A DNA stretch of 64,000 bases from Thalassobium sp. (GCA_002733205.1 NVUW01000002.1:666183-730182), one strand, 5' to 3'; shown: positions 1 through 9,347, counted from the stretch's first letter. The notes: generated by a model from the letters alone, not told the origin. Translations and numbers: made by a program.

Positions 1-22
1 CCTGCGCCATTACGCGATTGGT

Positions 23-592
23 TTACGGCTTCGGATGGTCACTCTTCAGCCGTCCATACATGGCTGAGTCAGAGACAATACCGTTGACTTCCCAGCGCTG
101 CCTTAACAAACCTTCCCGGGAAAATCCGAGCTTCTCCAGCGTTTTTGCAGATGACTGATTGTCTGGATCGATCTCTGCTTCAATCCGGCGCAGCCCCAAT
201 ACACTGAATCCGTATTGTATCAGGGCCTCGCCAGCCTCATTAATCTAACCCTTTCCCCAGGCTGCGTGGCCCAAACCAAAACCGATTTCGGCACGTTTGG
301 ATTCTGCGTCATAGCTGAATAGCATGCACTTTCCGATCAGCTCACCAGTGGATTGCAGATACACCCCGAGAACCAGCGACTCCTGGCGTTGCATCGAATC
401 ATTGCTCGCATTTATAAAGTCCAGAGAATCCTGAAGGGTTTTCCAGGGGGGCGTATTCCAATAGCGCATAACTTCAGGATCGGAGAAAATTTCCAGCAGG
501 CTTTCAGCATCATTAATCGCCAAAGGTTTCAGTGATAAGCGTTCGGTTTCAATAACCGGGAAAAATAATCCTTTGGGCATGCACGCCTCCAT
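23..592 (-). pseudogene. GNAT (RimJ/RimL-type) N-acetyltransferase, interrupted by in-frame TAG
   Basis: The N-terminal 115 codons read as a GNAT acetyltransferase (ETERLSLKPL start, then GELIGKCMLF, then AEIGFGLGHAAWGKG) and end at a TAG at 245-247, exactly in the acetyl-CoA-binding loop. The same frame continues after the stop without any shift and encodes the rest of the fold, including LRRIEAEIDPDNQSSAKTLEKLGF, and stops at 23-25. The complete reading frame of about 189 codons has the usual length of the family. I read this as a recent nonsense mutation in an otherwise intact gene. Alternatives are a sequencing error or a truncated product; acetylation substrate unknown. Confidence 0.8.
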
Positions 593-828
593 TTCGTAGG
601 TAACCCTGAAATATCGCTCCCGTTAAAAATCAAGCGCCAGCGAAGGCCGTGCTTTGTTAAGACGGTGCGAGCAGCAGTAGCTAGCAGCTAGCTATGAGAG
701 AAAGATTTAAGCTGGATAACGAGGGTACACTTAAGATGACTTAGTTATCAATAGTTTGTATTAACTGAACACCCGTGCCGGGCTGGCGGGAAGAGCAGGA
801 GAAGCTGGCATAAGATCGCCGGAAACCC
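593..828. other. intergenic region with a short perfect palindrome
   Basis: About 236 bp without a gene, downstream of moaE and upstream of the acetyltransferase. It contains TAGCTAG-CAG-CTAGCTA at 678-694, two 7-bp arms around three bases. No T-run follows it on either strand, so it is not an obvious terminator. I see no RNA gene. Confidence 0.5.
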
Positions 829-1308
829 TTACTGCCACTTGCCCAGCGCCTGTTTGTCTTTATCCAGCGCTTCTACCCAGCGCTCACCATCGCTGGTGAC
901 TTCTTTTTTCCAGAAGGGCGCACGGTTTTTCAGGTAATCCATTATGTAATAGCAGGCATCGAAGGCAGCTTCACGGTGTGAGCTGCTGACGCCCACAAAA
1001 ACAATCTGATCGGAAATCGCCAGAGTGCCAACGCGGTGTATCAGGCGTACGCGGTTAACGGGCCAGCGGCTACAGGCATCGGCGACAATCTGCTGCAGCG
1101 CTTTTTCGGTCATGCCCGGATAGTGCTCCAGCGTCAGGCCACTCACTTGTGAGCCCTGATTCATTTCACGTACCAGTCCGGTAAAGAACACCACGGCACC
1201 GTCACTGCGGTTATCTTTGCGCAGCTCGGCGTATTCGTGGGCAACGTCGAAATCCGCCTGTTGCACCGCAATATAGTGTTGGCTGTTGCTGGCGTTTTCT
1301 GCACTCAT
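829..1308 (-). CDS. moaE: molybdopterin synthase catalytic subunit MoaE
   Basis: 159 residues. Large subunit of molybdopterin synthase, which together with MoaD inserts the two dithiolene sulfurs into cyclic pyranopterin monophosphate. Family features visible are GAVVFFTGLVREMNQG near the N-terminus, LEHYPGMTEKAL, HRVGTLAISDQIVFVGVSSSHREAAF in the middle and the conserved basic segment KNRAPFWKKE near the C-terminus, which holds the catalytic lysines. It is the last gene of the moaA-mobA-moaB-moaC-moaD-moaE operon and starts 2 bp after the moaD stop, which indicates translational coupling. Confidence 0.95.
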   Translation of the reverse strand: MSAENASNSQHYIAVQQADFDVAHEYAELRKDNRSDGAVVFFTGLVREMNQGSQVSGLTLEHYPGMTEKALQQIVADACSRWPVNRVRLIHRVGTLAISDQIVFVGVSSSHREAAFDACYYIMDYLKNRAPFWKKEVTSDGERWVEALDKDKQALGKWQ

Positions 1309-1310
1309 CG

Positions 1311-1559
1311 TCAGCCTCCGGTCACCGGCGGGAAAAATGCCACTTCATCACCGCTGTTAACCGGAGTGTTTTCATCGTTGATTAAGGTTTGATTAATGGC
1401 AGCCAGTGCGCGGCCTTGTACGAACAAGTCTGCCTGCTGCGGAAAATGCTGTATTAATGCTGCACGCACGGTTGCCAGGCTGGCTGGTAACGGCAGGGCG
1501 ATATCACATTGGGCGCAGCCAAGCTGTTCGCGCAGGGCGGCAAAAAAAAGAATATTCAT
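1311..1559 (-). CDS. moaD: molybdopterin synthase sulfur-carrier subunit MoaD
   Basis: 82 residues, normal for this ubiquitin-like sulfur carrier. The C-terminus is PPVTGG, with the terminal Gly-Gly that MoeB adenylates and that then carries the thiocarboxylate donated to precursor Z. It begins FFAALREQLG, as usual for the family. Spaced 9 bp from moaC upstream and 2 bp from moaE downstream. It forms the heterotetrameric synthase with the product of the next gene. Confidence 0.95.
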   Translation of the reverse strand: MNILFFAALREQLGCAQCDIALPLPASLATVRAALIQHFPQQADLFVQGRALAAINQTLINDENTPVNSGDEVAFFPPVTGG

Positions 1560-1568
1560 AAACCGATT

Positions 1569-2054
1569 TTATCCTGTGCTGTCGGCCTGCCAGTGACCGG
1601 TTTTTCCGCCCTGTTTTTCCAGCACACGAATGCCTTCGAGTACCATGGCCGGATCAACGGCTTTGCACATATCAAACAGGGTGAGCGCGGCGACGGATAC
1701 GGCGGTAAGCGCTTCCATTTCCACGCCGGTCTGACCGGTGAGTTTGGCCAGACTGGTGATACGCACCCGGTTGTGCTCCGGTTGTGCTTCAAAATCGACG
1801 GCTACTTTACTCAGCATCAGCGGATGACAGAGCGGAATCAGCTGGCTGGTCTGTTTGGCCGCCTGAATGCCGGCAATGCGCGCGACGGAAAACACATCGC
1901 CTTTATGATGTTCGCCGGCAAGAATTTTCTGCAAGGTGTCGGCGCTCATGCGCACGTAACCTTCGGCCCGTGCTTCACGCACCGTGGCGGCTTTATTGCT
2001 GACATCCACCATGCTGGCTTCGCCGCGCTGGTTAATATGGGAAAATTCACTCAT
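1569..2054 (-). CDS. moaC: cyclic pyranopterin monophosphate synthase MoaC
   Basis: 161 residues. Catalyses formation of cyclic pyranopterin monophosphate from the MoaA product 3',8-cyclo-GTP, the second half of the first step of Moco synthesis. Diagnostic stretches are [41 protein letters not shown] and [28 protein letters not shown], covering the active-site His, Glu and Lys positions of the family. Third from last in the operon, after a 51-bp gap from moaB and 9 bp before moaD. Confidence 0.96.
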   Translation of the reverse strand: MSEFSHINQRGEASMVDVSNKAATVREARAEGYVRMSADTLQKILAGEHHKGDVFSVARIAGIQAAKQTSQLIPLCHPLMLSKVAVDFEAQPEHNRVRITSLAKLTGQTGVEMEALTAVSVAALTLFDMCKAVDPAMVLEGIRVLEKQGGKTGHWQADSTG

Positions 2055-2105
2055 AAGCTTTCATTCTTAAATAGTCACTCACAATATTGGCGGTATTTAT
2101 GTGCT

Positions 2106-2645
2106 TTAACCGCGGCTGCCGCAGTTTTCGGTATTTTTTAACTGCGGCACAAAGTTACACGGGCGGTGACGGCTGTCGAGCTGGGTCTGAATAATATCGT
2201 CCCAGGCGGTGCGGCAGGCATTAGTGGAGCCGGGCATGCAGAATACGATGGTCTGGTTGGCCAGCCCGGCAATGGCACGGCTCTGAATGGTGGAGGTGCC
2301 GATCTGGTTGTAGGAAATCTGGCGGAACAGTTCACCAAAACCATCCACGGTTTTATCCAGTAAGGGAGTTACCGCTTCGGGGGTGGAGTCGCAGCGGGTA
2401 AAGCCGGTACCGCCGGTAATCAGCACCGCCTGGGTTTTATCGTCTGCAATCCACTGGGATACGGCGGCGCGGATTTTATAGACGTTATCTACCACGATTT
2501 TTTTATCGCTTAAAAAATGCCCGGCATCGGTCAGTTTTTCGACCAGCAACTGGCCGGAGGTGTCGGTGTCTTCGGTGCGTGAATCGGACACGGTTAATAC
2601 GGCGATATTCAGCGGAATAAAATCTTCGGTAAAGGTTTTGGCCAT
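2106..2645 (-). CDS. moaB: molybdenum cofactor biosynthesis protein MoaB
   Basis: 179 residues. MoaB/MogA-fold protein, implicated in adenylation of molybdopterin before metal insertion. Visible are VLTVSDSRTEDTDTSGQLL at the start and the MoCF signature ITGGTGFTRCDSTPEAV in the middle, followed by FGELFRQISYNQIGTSTIQSRAIAG and the PGSTNAC motif. Located between mobA (9 bp upstream) and moaC. No mogA is present in this operon, so it may serve that function; that is inference. Confidence 0.93.
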   Translation of the reverse strand: MAKTFTEDFIPLNIAVLTVSDSRTEDTDTSGQLLVEKLTDAGHFLSDKKIVVDNVYKIRAAVSQWIADDKTQAVLITGGTGFTRCDSTPEAVTPLLDKTVDGFGELFRQISYNQIGTSTIQSRAIAGLANQTIVFCMPGSTNACRTAWDDIIQTQLDSRHRPCNFVPQLKNTENCGSRG

Positions 2646-2654
2646 GATATGTCC

Positions 2655-3269
2655 TCAGTAACGGGCGTATTTCGCCCATTCGTCCGGTGTGTTGGTATTG
2701 GTCAGTGCATGCGTGCCGGGAGAGGGCAGCTGCACGTTGTCAAAGGTATGAATTAACGAACCGACGGAACGCCGTGCCGCCGGATTCTGCAGTTGTTCGT
2801 TCAGCCAGTGCAGCAGTTCCTGACTGACTGGTAAATAAAGTGGCAGGCAGATCGGTAAAGAATCCTGCTGATAGCAGGCGGCTTTATTGGCCGCACGTCC
2901 GCTGCTGATCAGTTGCTGTAAATCCTGACTGCGGATATGCGGCATATCGACCGGCAGCAATATTAATTCGTCAATCTGATCGTTCAGTGCTGCTTTAACT
3001 GCGGCCTGAATACCGGCCAGCGGACCCGCATCAGATATATCATCAGTCAGTATTTTATAGTGACACCCATCAGGTGCCGATAAACCCAGTTCTGCCTGGT
3101 GCGTCTGGCGGCTGAGCCAGAGCACAGTCGGTTTAAGGTCAATTAACTGTTGCCAGTTACGCTCGCCCAGATGACGAAAACCATTCACCGGCAGCAGGGC
3201 TTTATCCTGTCCCATACGCTGTGACGAACCACCGGCCAGTAATACGGCAGCAAGTTGTGGCGTGCTCAT
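2655..3269 (-). CDS. mobA: molybdenum cofactor guanylyltransferase MobA
   Basis: 204 residues. Transfers GMP from GTP to molybdenum-bound molybdopterin to make the MGD cofactor of DMSO-reductase-family enzymes. The nucleotide-binding signature LLAGGSSQRMGQDKALL lies at residues 10-26, with LPVDMPHI further in (the metal-binding aspartate). The start codon follows the moaA stop with no gap, indicating coupled translation. Its presence in a moa operon is unusual compared with the E. coli arrangement, where mobA is unlinked, but is seen in several marine gammaproteobacteria. Confidence 0.93.
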   Translation of the reverse strand: MSTPQLAAVLLAGGSSQRMGQDKALLPVNGFRHLGERNWQQLIDLKPTVLWLSRQTHQAELGLSAPDGCHYKILTDDISDAGPLAGIQAAVKAALNDQIDELILLPVDMPHIRSQDLQQLISSGRAANKAACYQQDSLPICLPLYLPVSQELLHWLNEQLQNPAARRSVGSLIHTFDNVQLPSPGTHALTNTNTPDEWAKYARY

Positions 3270-4337
3270 TCAGCCACCAATCATCGCAAAATGAGATATC
3301 GCGCCGGTGCGTCCGGCCTGCAGATAATGACTTTCTTTTTTCTGGCCGAGCAGGGTGCGGATATGCTGCTGTATGTCAGCACTGGCATAATGCAGCAGTG
3401 GCCGTAATTCATGGCCTTCTTCACCGAATAAACACAGGTGTAATTTGCCCTGGGCAGAAATACGCAGACGATTGCAGCTTTTACAGAAATCCTGACTGTA
3501 AGGCATGATCAGACCAATCTGTCCGCTGAAGTGCGGGTGATAAAATTCCTGTGCCGGCCCGTCGTGGCTACCGCGTAACTTTGGCTGCCAGCCATCCTGC
3601 AGTAACTGCTGTTTGATATCTTCGCCACGCACATGTTGAGCGGCAAAAAATTCGGCGTTGTCGCCGGTTTGCATCAGTTCGATAAAGCGCAGGGTAACGG
3701 GCGTGGTTTTTAACCAGTTTAAAAACTGGCTAAGGCCGCTTTCATTAAAGGTTTTCAGCAGTACCGCATTCACTTTAATGCGGGTTAAGCCAAGCTCACG
3801 TGCACGTTCAATACCGCTGAGAATTTCCTGCAGCTTGTCGTGGCCGGTAATGGCCTGAAATTGCTGCGGGTCGAGGCTGTCGATACTGACGTTGAGCTGG
3901 TCGAGTCCGGCGGCTACCCAATCATCAATCTGCTTACTTAAACGATAGCCATTGGTGGTGAGGGCAACCTGTTCGATTCCCGCAGTGTTTTTCAGGATGC
4001 GGATGATTTCTGGCAGATCTTTGCGCAGGCTGGGTTCGCCGCCGGTAATGCGGATTTTACGTGTACCAAGGGCGGCAAAGGTTTGCGCCAGCGTGGCAAT
4101 TTCATCCAGGCTGAGCGGTTCGGGCGTGTCACTGCACTGGTAGCCATCGGGCAGGCAGTAATTGCAGCGGAAGTTGCAGACATCGGTTACCGACAGACGC
4201 AGATAGCTGAAGCGCCGGCCATGGGTATCCTGCAGCGTGGTGTCTGATGATTGCGGCACAATGCCGCTGGCAGACGCCGGGGCTGGCGGGATGTCGGCAA
4301 CAGGCCGCAGAGGAATCAGCGGTTGTTGCGGTGTCAT
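3270..4337 (-). CDS. moaA: GTP 3',8-cyclase MoaA (radical SAM)
   Basis: 355 residues. Radical-SAM enzyme that starts Moco synthesis by converting GTP to 3',8-cyclo-GTP. The SAM cluster motif CNFRCNYC has cysteines at 54, 58 and 61; the second 4Fe-4S cluster motif, CX2CX13C, has cysteines at 285, 288 and 302; the protein ends in Gly-Gly as required. The N-terminus is about 30 residues longer than in E. coli MoaA, but the start is secure because the riboswitch ends in GGAAAGGTG, the Shine-Dalgarno sequence, 7 bp before this ATG. First gene of the operon. Confidence 0.97.
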   Translation of the reverse strand: MTPQQPLIPLRPVADIPPAPASASGIVPQSSDTTLQDTHGRRFSYLRLSVTDVCNFRCNYCLPDGYQCSDTPEPLSLDEIATLAQTFAALGTRKIRITGGEPSLRKDLPEIIRILKNTAGIEQVALTTNGYRLSKQIDDWVAAGLDQLNVSIDSLDPQQFQAITGHDKLQEILSGIERARELGLTRIKVNAVLLKTFNESGLSQFLNWLKTTPVTLRFIELMQTGDNAEFFAAQHVRGEDIKQQLLQDGWQPKLRGSHDGPAQEFYHPHFSGQIGLIMPYSQDFCKSCNRLRISAQGKLHLCLFGEEGHELRPLLHYASADIQQHIRTLLGQKKESHYLQAGRTGAISHFAMIGG

Positions 4338-4341
4338 TGTT

Positions 4342-4462
4342 CACCTTTCCAAGTGTGGGAGGCCCGGGCATTTCTTTGCGGACCCTGGTGGCCGGACGCT
4401 GTGTGGTTACAGAGCGTGGCGGCCACGGCTGACTCACCCTATTGCTGGTCTGTACAGACCCG
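4342..4462 (-). ncRNA. Moco-family riboswitch in the moaA leader
   Basis: Read on the minus strand, the moaA leader carries the conserved blocks of the Moco RNA motif in the same order as in the E. coli moaA leader (compared from memory): GCCGTG near 4430, GCTCTGTAA, then GCCACCAGGG, then GAAATG, then GGCCTCCC, and finally TTGGAAAGGTG, which contains the ribosome-binding site. The closing helix can form between the GCCACC and GGCCTCC regions. The motif is thought to sense molybdenum or tungsten cofactor and to control translation of the moa operon. Exact 5' end is uncertain. Confidence 0.85.
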
Positions 4463-4850
4463 TAACGTAGGCGGGGCAGCTCGGTGGTTTGCGTTCAGTT
4501 TATGAGGTTTGCAGGAAAAGCAGAAGGCGAAATGTGCCACTTTTACCGGCTGTTTCAGGATTGGCAGGAGTGACGGCCGGGCTGCTGAAGGGCGTAACCG
4601 CACGGGTTAACAGTCTGTTGCGCATTTGCATCAATCCTGTTGATGGCCCCGATTGCCCGCAGGCCGGGGCTTGCACCATTGTCCCGGCTGATGGATCAGG
4701 TTGTTCTTGTCAGGCTTATTAATTGTCTTATCAGTGGCTGTTAGGGTGCGCACCTGATGAGACCGGTTGGTATTTCCAGCGGCTTCGGCTGCTGGGCTCC
4801 CCATACTGCCGGTCTCTGCTGTTCTCTCTTCTTATTCTTGGCAGTTACTT
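4463..4850. other. intergenic region between the Moco leader and the outer-membrane protein gene
   Basis: About 390 bp. The left part should hold the promoter of the moa operon on the minus strand. Short open frames here have no recognisable family features and no good ribosome-binding sites. I see no further gene. Confidence 0.4.
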
Positions 4851-5684
4851 ATGTTTTCAAAATTTCTGCGCCAGCGGATGGCCCTGCTGTTGACGCTTAG
4901 CGCGTTGGTTTTTTCATCATTTTCTGTTCAGGCGGCCACCACTCTGCGTACTCAGGGGCAGTGGTATGGCTACTGGGGCTGGAATAATGCGACCTACTCT
5001 AACAGTGATATTCACTTTGACGGCGATGACCACGATTTTACGCTGTACAACGTGAAGGCCCGTGACCGTCAGAATCAGGTGTCGTGGGACGAGGTATTCC
5101 ATTCGTATCTGAACCCCGGACGTCTGACCATTCCACAGTACAACTGGCGCTTTGGGTATTTTGTTGCTGATAACTGGTCGGTATCGCTGGGTTTCGATCA
5201 TATGAAATATGTGATGGTGGAAGATCAGACCGTGGATATCAGCGGTACGATTAACCGTCCGGGGTTTGAACGGACCGATCCGGCCCGTGGTCAGCAGAAG
5301 CTCAGCGATGATTTTCTCACCTACGAACATACCGACGGCTTTAACATGATCTCGCTGGAGACTGAGCGTTTTCTGCCGCTGTGGTCCTGGGGCAATAAAA
5401 TGGATCTGGCGGTGTTTGCCGGTGTGGGTGCCGGTATTCTGTACCCGAAAAGTAACGTTAAATTACTCAGCGGTGAGCGTAACGACGAGTGGCATGTGGC
5501 CGGTTATGCGACCACGGTAAAAGTGGGTGTGGAAGCCACATTGTGGAAAGGCTTTTTCTTCCGCTTCCTGGGTAAGTACGGGCATGCGGATATGGATGAT
5601 GTCCTGACCAGTAACAAAGGCGATAAAGCCGATCAGAGTTTTTACTTTGATGAGTATATCGGCGTGTTTGGTTATCGCTTCTGA
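4851..5684 (+). CDS. outer-membrane beta-barrel protein of unknown function
   Basis: 277 residues from ATG 4851, which gives a clean Sec signal peptide (FSKFLRQRMALLLTLSA, cleaved after SVQA). An upstream in-frame TTG at 4767 would add 28 residues that spoil the signal. The mature part is rich in aromatic-alternating strands (WYGYWGWNNATYSN, WRFGYFVADNWSVSLGFDHMKY) and ends in GVFGYRF, a typical C-terminal Phe outer-membrane insertion signal. It probably folds as an 8-10 strand barrel. I do not recognise the family beyond that. There is no strong ribosome-binding site. The gene is monocistronic or leads into endA. Confidence 0.75.
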   Translation: MFSKFLRQRMALLLTLSALVFSSFSVQAATTLRTQGQWYGYWGWNNATYSNSDIHFDGDDHDFTLYNVKARDRQNQVSWDEVFHSYLNPGRLTIPQYNWRFGYFVADNWSVSLGFDHMKYVMVEDQTVDISGTINRPGFERTDPARGQQKLSDDFLTYEHTDGFNMISLETERFLPLWSWGNKMDLAVFAGVGAGILYPKSNVKLLSGERNDEWHVAGYATTVKVGVEATLWKGFFFRFLGKYGHADMDDVLTSNKGDKADQSFYFDEYIGVFGYRF

Positions 5685-5799
5685 GGCGAGCAGCTTCTTA
5701 AATGGGCTGGCGCAGGAGCTTTACGCACACTCACACAGCAAACCGTGACCGCTTAAACCGCCAGTGGTACATTGCGCGCTGCGAAATCTGAGGCCGGAA

Positions 5800-6537
5800 A
5801 TGATCATGCGTTTTACTGTCATGCAGTGTGCGGTTGCCCTGCTGTTGTTTTGTTTATTACCTCTGCAGGCGGTGCAGGCCAATCAGGCTGATGGCCTGCA
5901 ATCTGGCCCGCAATCCTTCCGTGAAGCCAAGCGTATGGCGGCTAAGGTGTACGCCACTCTGCCCGGTGGCCAGCGCACCTTTTATTGTGACTGTGCTTTT
6001 TCCGGCAAACAGATCGATGCTTCGGCCTGCGGTTACAGTGCGCGTAAAAATGCCAAACGCGGTGCGCGGCTGGAGTGGGAGCATGTGGTTCCGGCCTGGG
6101 AGTTTGGCCATCAGTTGCAGTGCTGGCAGAACGGTGGCCGCAAGAACTGCAGTAAAAACGATGCGCAATTCCGCCGTATGGAAGCCGACCTGCATAATCT
6201 GGTGCCCGCGGTGGGTGAATTAAACGGCGACCGCTCGAACTACCGTTATGGCATGCTCGAAGGCGAGCCGCGGGTGTATGGCCGTTGTGATTTTGAGGTT
6301 AATTTCAAACTGCGCCGCGCCGAACCAAAAGACGACCGTCGTGGTGATGTCGCGCGTATTTATTTTTATATGCGTGACCGCTACGGCCTGAAAATCAGCC
6401 GTCAGCAAACGCAGCTGTTTAACGCCTGGCATAAGCTGGATGCGGTGGATGATGCTGAACGGGAGCGTGACCGGCGCATCGGCGCGCTGCAGGGCAATGG
6501 CAATTGCTATGTGCGTGACTGCAATATAAAGAGATAG
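5800..6537 (+). CDS. endA: periplasmic/extracellular endonuclease I (EndA family)
   Basis: 245 residues from ATG 5800, preceded by GAGG 6 bp upstream; a GTG at 5764 would extend it without signal-peptide logic. A signal peptide ends near QAVQA. The Endonuclease_1 fold is shown by RLEWEHVVPAWEFG (the catalytic histidine and beta-beta-alpha-metal finger) and DLHNLVPAVGELNGDRSN, with paired cysteines (CDC, CWQNGGRKNC, CYVRDC) as in secreted family members. It degrades double-stranded DNA outside the cytoplasm and is useful for nutrient scavenging or lowering DNA uptake. Length agrees with E. coli EndA. Confidence 0.92.
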   Translation: MIMRFTVMQCAVALLLFCLLPLQAVQANQADGLQSGPQSFREAKRMAAKVYATLPGGQRTFYCDCAFSGKQIDASACGYSARKNAKRGARLEWEHVVPAWEFGHQLQCWQNGGRKNCSKNDAQFRRMEADLHNLVPAVGELNGDRSNYRYGMLEGEPRVYGRCDFEVNFKLRRAEPKDDRRGDVARIYFYMRDRYGLKISRQQTQLFNAWHKLDAVDDAERERDRRIGALQGNGNCYVRDCNIKR

Positions 6538-6780
6538 CGCTTCAGCGTTTGTTTTCTTAAGGCATTGCTGAGTTCTTCAGGGTGCCTGCCTCCTTCTTCA
6601 GCGCAGCCTAAGCAGCATGCCTTATGGCTGCTGATCTTCCAGTGGTCATTCCTGTATTCCGTCTTCCATTCTCCAGCGCTGAACTATTGTTTCTTAATCA
6701 TCCTTTCTGACGCATTGACGCTTACCACTGTGGTGTTGCTGGTCAGTGATTCAGAGCCCGGTTCGTAACAGGAGGTGGTT
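6538..6780. other. intergenic region
   Basis: 243 bp with no convincing gene. It ends with a strong ribosome-binding site (AGGAGG, 6770-6775) for the following solute-binding protein. Confidence 0.4.
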
Positions 6781-7569
6781 ATGCGTTTGTGGTGTTTGTG
6801 TGTGTTGCTTGGGCTGGCACTGAACGCCGGCGCTGACTCTGTGGCCGGATTTACGGCCAGTCATATCAAAATGGTTAACGTGGTGGCACCGGAGTGGCCG
6901 GAGTACACCAATAAAGATGGCAGTGGCCTGTACTGGGATATTTTGCGTGCAGTGTATGAGCCCGCCGGTATCCGCGTTAAGCCGTCCACCGTTCCCTGGA
7001 ATCGCGCGCTGAAGATGGTCACCGAGTATCGGGTATACAACGCGATTATTGGCGAGACCCGCAACAGCAGCGAGCCTCTGCTTTATCCGCGTTATGCCAT
7101 CGATGTGGAGTACCTGTCGGTTATGTATCCACTGACGGCGCGTATTAACTGGCAGGGTATGAATACGCTGAAGGGGAAAACAATAGGCTGGATGAAAGGC
7201 TATGACGTAGTTCCTGCAGCGCAACGCAATTTTAAACTGCGTGAGTTCCGTAGCAGCGCCGAAGGCTTGCAGTGGTTGCAGCAGGGTAAGATCGACATGA
7301 TGGTGGATGAATGGGATGCCATCCAGCTGGCACTGGAGGATGCCGGTGTGGGCATGGATTATTTTGAAGTGCGCGATATGCCCAACGGCCGTGATGTGTA
7401 TGTGGCCTTTGCTGAGGGAGCGGTGTCGGAATACCTGATCAGTGAATATAACCGTCGCATTCCGGAGCTGGTGGCCAGCGGTGAGTTGCAGTCGCTGTAC
7501 CGTAAATGGCAGGCGGGCGAGATGCCCGCGCAGGTAAAGGCGCTGCTGAAAACGGCCAGCGCTCAGTAG
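6781..7569 (+). CDS. periplasmic solute-binding protein (SBP_bac_3-like)
   Basis: 262 residues from ATG 6781, chosen because AGGAGG sits 5 bp upstream. A signal peptide (LWCLCVLLGLALNAGA) precedes a type-2 periplasmic-binding fold: WPEYTNKDGSGLYWDILRAVYEPAGI, then PWNRALKMV, then LKGKTIGWMKGYD, then LQQGKIDMMVDE. The family binds amino acids or similar small solutes for ABC uptake, but no permease or ATPase is adjacent, so it may be an orphan receptor. The stop overlaps the convergent lipoprotein gene by 7 bp. Confidence 0.8.
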   Translation: MRLWCLCVLLGLALNAGADSVAGFTASHIKMVNVVAPEWPEYTNKDGSGLYWDILRAVYEPAGIRVKPSTVPWNRALKMVTEYRVYNAIIGETRNSSEPLLYPRYAIDVEYLSVMYPLTARINWQGMNTLKGKTIGWMKGYDVVPAAQRNFKLREFRSSAEGLQWLQQGKIDMMVDEWDAIQLALEDAGVGMDYFEVRDMPNGRDVYVAFAEGAVSEYLISEYNRRIPELVASGELQSLYRKWQAGEMPAQVKALLKTASAQ

Positions 7570-8186
7570 GTCAGGCCAGCACCAATAATCGGCATGCAGG
7601 CGGAGCTGTCACCCAACTCGAGGCAGGTGGCGCCAAGATTAAAGGTGACCCGCTTGCGGTGTATTTTCATGCCGACGTCAGCTTGCCAGTATGAGTAAAC
7701 GCTGCTGTCTGAAACAATGTCGAACCACAGATCGTCTTTATCTTCGCTCGACAGGTTGTCTGGCCCATCCCAGTAAACCCGGTTGTAGCGCAGATTACCG
7801 TACCACTCCGCCTTACCTTTGCTGTAGGTGAACAATGGCCCCAGATAAAAGCCCTTGCTGTTCGCCAGGTCGGTGGCGCTGAACAGTCCGACCAGCCCGG
7901 CTACTGACCAACCCTGTGCCTGATTTAACAGACTGTGCTTAATCCAGATGGATTGGTTCATGGTGATCTGTTGCTCAATGGCGACACCGGCGTCGGTGTT
8001 TTCCCCCAGAGCCGCTGCAAAACTGACAGAGGTTGCCGGAGCGATATGAGCACTAAGCTGGACATTGTCTTTGCCTAAAGAGCGGGCGCTGGTGGGGGTT
8101 GTCAGTGGTGCGACAGAACATGCACTGAGCGTTATAACCACAAGGCTGAGGATTGGCAAAAGAAGCGTAGGGCGTTGGAAATTCAT
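7563..8186 (-). CDS. outer-membrane-associated lipoprotein of unknown function
   Basis: 207 residues with a type II signal peptide; the lipobox LSAC places the lipidated cysteine at residue 23. The mature part has alternating hydrophobic/aromatic segments ([28 protein letters not shown]) and ends with short glycine-rich strands ([15 protein letters not shown]), which look like a small beta-barrel or sandwich. I do not recognise a named family. It is convergent with the solute-binding protein gene (7-bp overlap) and divergent from selD. Confidence 0.7.
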   Translation of the reverse strand: MNFQRPTLLLPILSLVVITLSACSVAPLTTPTSARSLGKDNVQLSAHIAPATSVSFAAALGENTDAGVAIEQQITMNQSIWIKHSLLNQAQGWSVAGLVGLFSATDLANSKGFYLGPLFTYSKGKAEWYGNLRYNRVYWDGPDNLSSEDKDDLWFDIVSDSSVYSYWQADVGMKIHRKRVTFNLGATCLELGDSSACMPIIGAGLTY

Positions 8187-8291
8187 CGTGGTTTACAGAC
8201 CAGTAGTGGCAAGGGCGAAGGATCATACTCACTGTGCCTGAACGGCGCATTAACGTATCATTCCGCCCTGGTTTTCTTTACCGGGGGCAAT

Positions 8292-9347
8292 ATGAGTTCA
8301 CAGGTTTCTGCCGACAATATCCGTCTGACCGAATACAGCCACGGCGCGGGATGCGGCTGCAAAATATCACCTAAAGTGCTCGACAGCATTCTGGCCTCGC
8401 AGCTGACATTGCCCACCGATGCCAATCTGCTGGTAGGTAACAGCAGTAAAGATGACGCTGCCGCTTACGATATCGGTAATGGCCAGGTGATTTTAAGCAC
8501 CACCGACTTCTTTATGCCCATTGCCGATGATCCCTTCGATTTTGGCCGTATCGCCGCGACCAATGCCATCAGCGATATCTACGCCATGGGTGGCAAACCG
8601 TTAATGGCAATTGCGATTCTTGGCTGGCCGGTGAATGTGCTGCCGCCTGAAGTTGCGCAGCGCGTGGTCGACGGTGGTCGTCAGGCCTGCGCCGATGCCG
8701 GCATTATGCTGGCCGGTGGTCACAGTATTGATTCGCCGGAACCGATTTTTGGTCTGGCGGTAACCGGTCTGGTACAGAAAGACAAACTGAAACAGAACAA
8801 CACTGCCACGGCAGGCTGCAAACTCTATCTGAGTAAGCCACTGGGTGTGGGCATTCTGACCACCGCACAGAAGCAGAAAAAACTGCAGCCCGAGCATGAA
8901 TTCCTTGCCCGTGACGTGATGTGCCAGATGAATAAAGTCGGCGCCGAAGTCGCACAGCTTGACGGTGTGGAAGCCATTACCGACGTGACCGGCTTTGGTT
9001 TAATGGGGCACCTGCTGGAAGTGTGCGAAGGCAGTGGTGTGAATGCGGTGTTGTACGAGCAACATATTCCACTGTTGCCACCGGTACGCGACTATATTGC
9101 CCAGGGTTGTCTGCCCGGCGGCACCACACGTAATTTTGATTCTTATGGCGATAAACTGGCGCCGTTAACGGATGAGCAGAAAGCGCTGTTCTGCGATCCG
9201 CAAACCAGCGGCGGTTTATTAATTGCCGTACAGCCAGAACAAGCCGCAGCACTGGAACAGGTATTAATCGCCGCCGGGGTATACGCGCAGTGCATTGGTG
9301 AATTGATTGCTGCCCGCAGCGATTACCGCATTGAGGTTAAGGCATGA
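8292..9347 (+). CDS. selD: selenide, water dikinase SelD
   Basis: 351 residues from ATG 8292; a longer frame from 8175 overlaps the divergent lipoprotein start and lacks family similarity. SelD makes selenophosphate from selenide and ATP. The active-site loop [10 protein letters not shown] near the N-terminus contains cysteine rather than selenocysteine, and the ATP/Mg-binding stretches ([44 protein letters not shown]) are intact. It is the first gene of a five-gene selenium operon and its last 4 bp overlap mnmH (ATGA). Confidence 0.96.
   Translation: MSSQVSADNIRLTEYSHGAGCGCKISPKVLDSILASQLTLPTDANLLVGNSSKDDAAAYDIGNGQVILSTTDFFMPIADDPFDFGRIAATNAISDIYAMGGKPLMAIAILGWPVNVLPPEVAQRVVDGGRQACADAGIMLAGGHSIDSPEPIFGLAVTGLVQKDKLKQNNTATAGCKLYLSKPLGVGILTTAQKQKKLQPEHEFLARDVMCQMNKVGAEVAQLDGVEAITDVTGFGLMGHLLEVCEGSGVNAVLYEQHIPLLPPVRDYIAQGCLPGGTTRNFDSYGDKLAPLTDEQKALFCDPQTSGGLLIAVQPEQAAALEQVLIAAGVYAQCIGELIAARSDYRIEVKA

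Noticed and set aside
1509..2141. 210-codon plus-strand frame
   Set aside because: Antisense to moaC and moaB, which have clear family motifs.
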